Assembly (NCBI GenBank): GCA_027296205.1
Contig: JAPUJM010000117.1
Location: 1 to 5,452, forward strand
Length of the DNA: 5,452 nt
Direction of reading: 5' to 3'
Origin: Actinomycetota bacterium
GTDB taxonomy: Bacteria > Actinomycetota > Acidimicrobiia > Spongiisociales > ZC4RG35
The first letter of the stretch is position 1, and every line of letters starts with the position of its first letter. The notes under the pieces were generated by a model, which was given only the letters and a program-made list of their open reading frames with translations, was not told where the DNA came from and did no database searches. This document shows, piece after piece, positions 5,202-5,452 of the stretch. The translations under genes and the position numbers were made by a program.

Positions 5202-5452
5202 ATGAAGGCCTGGCAGCTATCCGATACCGAGGGGATCGACTCCTACGCGCTCAACGATGTCGAAGAGCCCGAGCCCGGGGCCGGTGAGGTCAGGATCAAG
5301 ATCAAGAACTCCGGACTCAACCACCTGGACATCTGGGTGGCGATGGGGATGCCCGCCCCCAAACATCTGCCCCACACCGGTGGTGCCGACGCCGCAGGAG
5401 TGGTCGACGCCGTCGGGGAAGGGGTTGCCGGTTTCGAAATCGGAGACGAGAT
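5202..5452 (+). CDS. Medium-chain dehydrogenase/reductase, N-terminus (Qor / zinc-binding alcohol dehydrogenase-like; 3' end outside window)
   Basis: The first 83 residues of an NAD(P)H-dependent oxidoreductase are visible, covering part of the GroES-like catalytic domain. The start MKAWQL is followed by VEEPEPGAGEVRIKIKNSGLNHLDIWVAMGMP, and then by HTGGADAAGVVDAVGEGVAGFEIGDE, the classic G-x-D-x-A-G-V-V...VG..V..F..GD block. At the place where zinc alcohol dehydrogenases carry a catalytic Cys (CGTD), this protein has Asn40-His-Leu-Asp (GLNHLD). That is typical of the quinone-oxidoreductase-like branch and argues against a classical catalytic zinc at that site. The Rossmann domain is outside, so cofactor and substrate are unknown. 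No Shine-Dalgarno precedes the ATG, so it may be translated from a leaderless or nearly leaderless mRNA. It is divergent from the thioesterase across 44 bases. Confidence 0.88.
   Translation, partial: MKAWQLSDTEGIDSYALNDVEEPEPGAGEVRIKIKNSGLNHLDIWVAMGMPAPKHLPHTGGADAAGVVDAVGEGVAGFEIGDE

Noticed and set aside
1..5452. CRISPR array, tRNA, rRNA, transposase, toxin-antitoxin or phage genes
   Set aside because: No regularly spaced repeats, cloverleaf elements, recombinase motifs or small paired toxin genes were seen on either strand.

Overview
The window is GC-rich, with compact genes, strong Shine-Dalgarno sites, a TTG start and ATGA gene overlaps. Its thiamine riboswitch resembles those of high-GC Gram-positives. 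I infer an actinobacterium (Actinomycetota, possibly an uncultured Acidimicrobiia-like lineage). This rests on style and protein flavour, not on a marker gene.

Layout: (1) Positions 2-586 carry the C-terminal half of a FabF-type beta-ketoacyl-ACP synthase whose start lies outside the window. (2) A near-perfect palindrome with 20-bp arms (590-636) begins four bases after its stop. A possible -10 box (645-650) and a TPP riboswitch aptamer (about 656-745) follow. (3) Three tightly coupled genes come next: a thiamine-binding lipoprotein (thiB, 781-1830), a fused two-domain permease (thiP, 1830-3380) and an ATPase (thiQ, 3380-4075). Together they encode a complete ABC importer for thiamine or its phosphates, ending at a strong hairpin terminator (4079-4113). 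(4) On the minus strand, 4147-4653 encodes a small secreted acidic helical protein of unknown function with a three-fold internal motif, and 4744-5157 encodes a hotdog-fold acyl-CoA thioesterase with a TTG start. (5) Divergent from the thioesterase, across 44 bp, is the N-terminus of a medium-chain (Qor/zinc-type) dehydrogenase that runs off the end (5202-5452).

The riboswitch and thiBPQ form one logical unit: when TPP is plentiful the leader should shut off the importer. No transcription terminator is visible between aptamer and start codon, but CU-rich tracts could mask the Shine-Dalgarno, so translational control is the better model. The flanking genes (ketoacyl synthase, thioesterase, dehydrogenase) are metabolically plausible neighbours, but nothing ties them to thiamine.

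I see no CRISPR array, tRNA, rRNA, insertion sequence or defence system. The least explained items are the long palindrome, the secreted repeat protein and the possible shared divergent promoter at 5185-5194.
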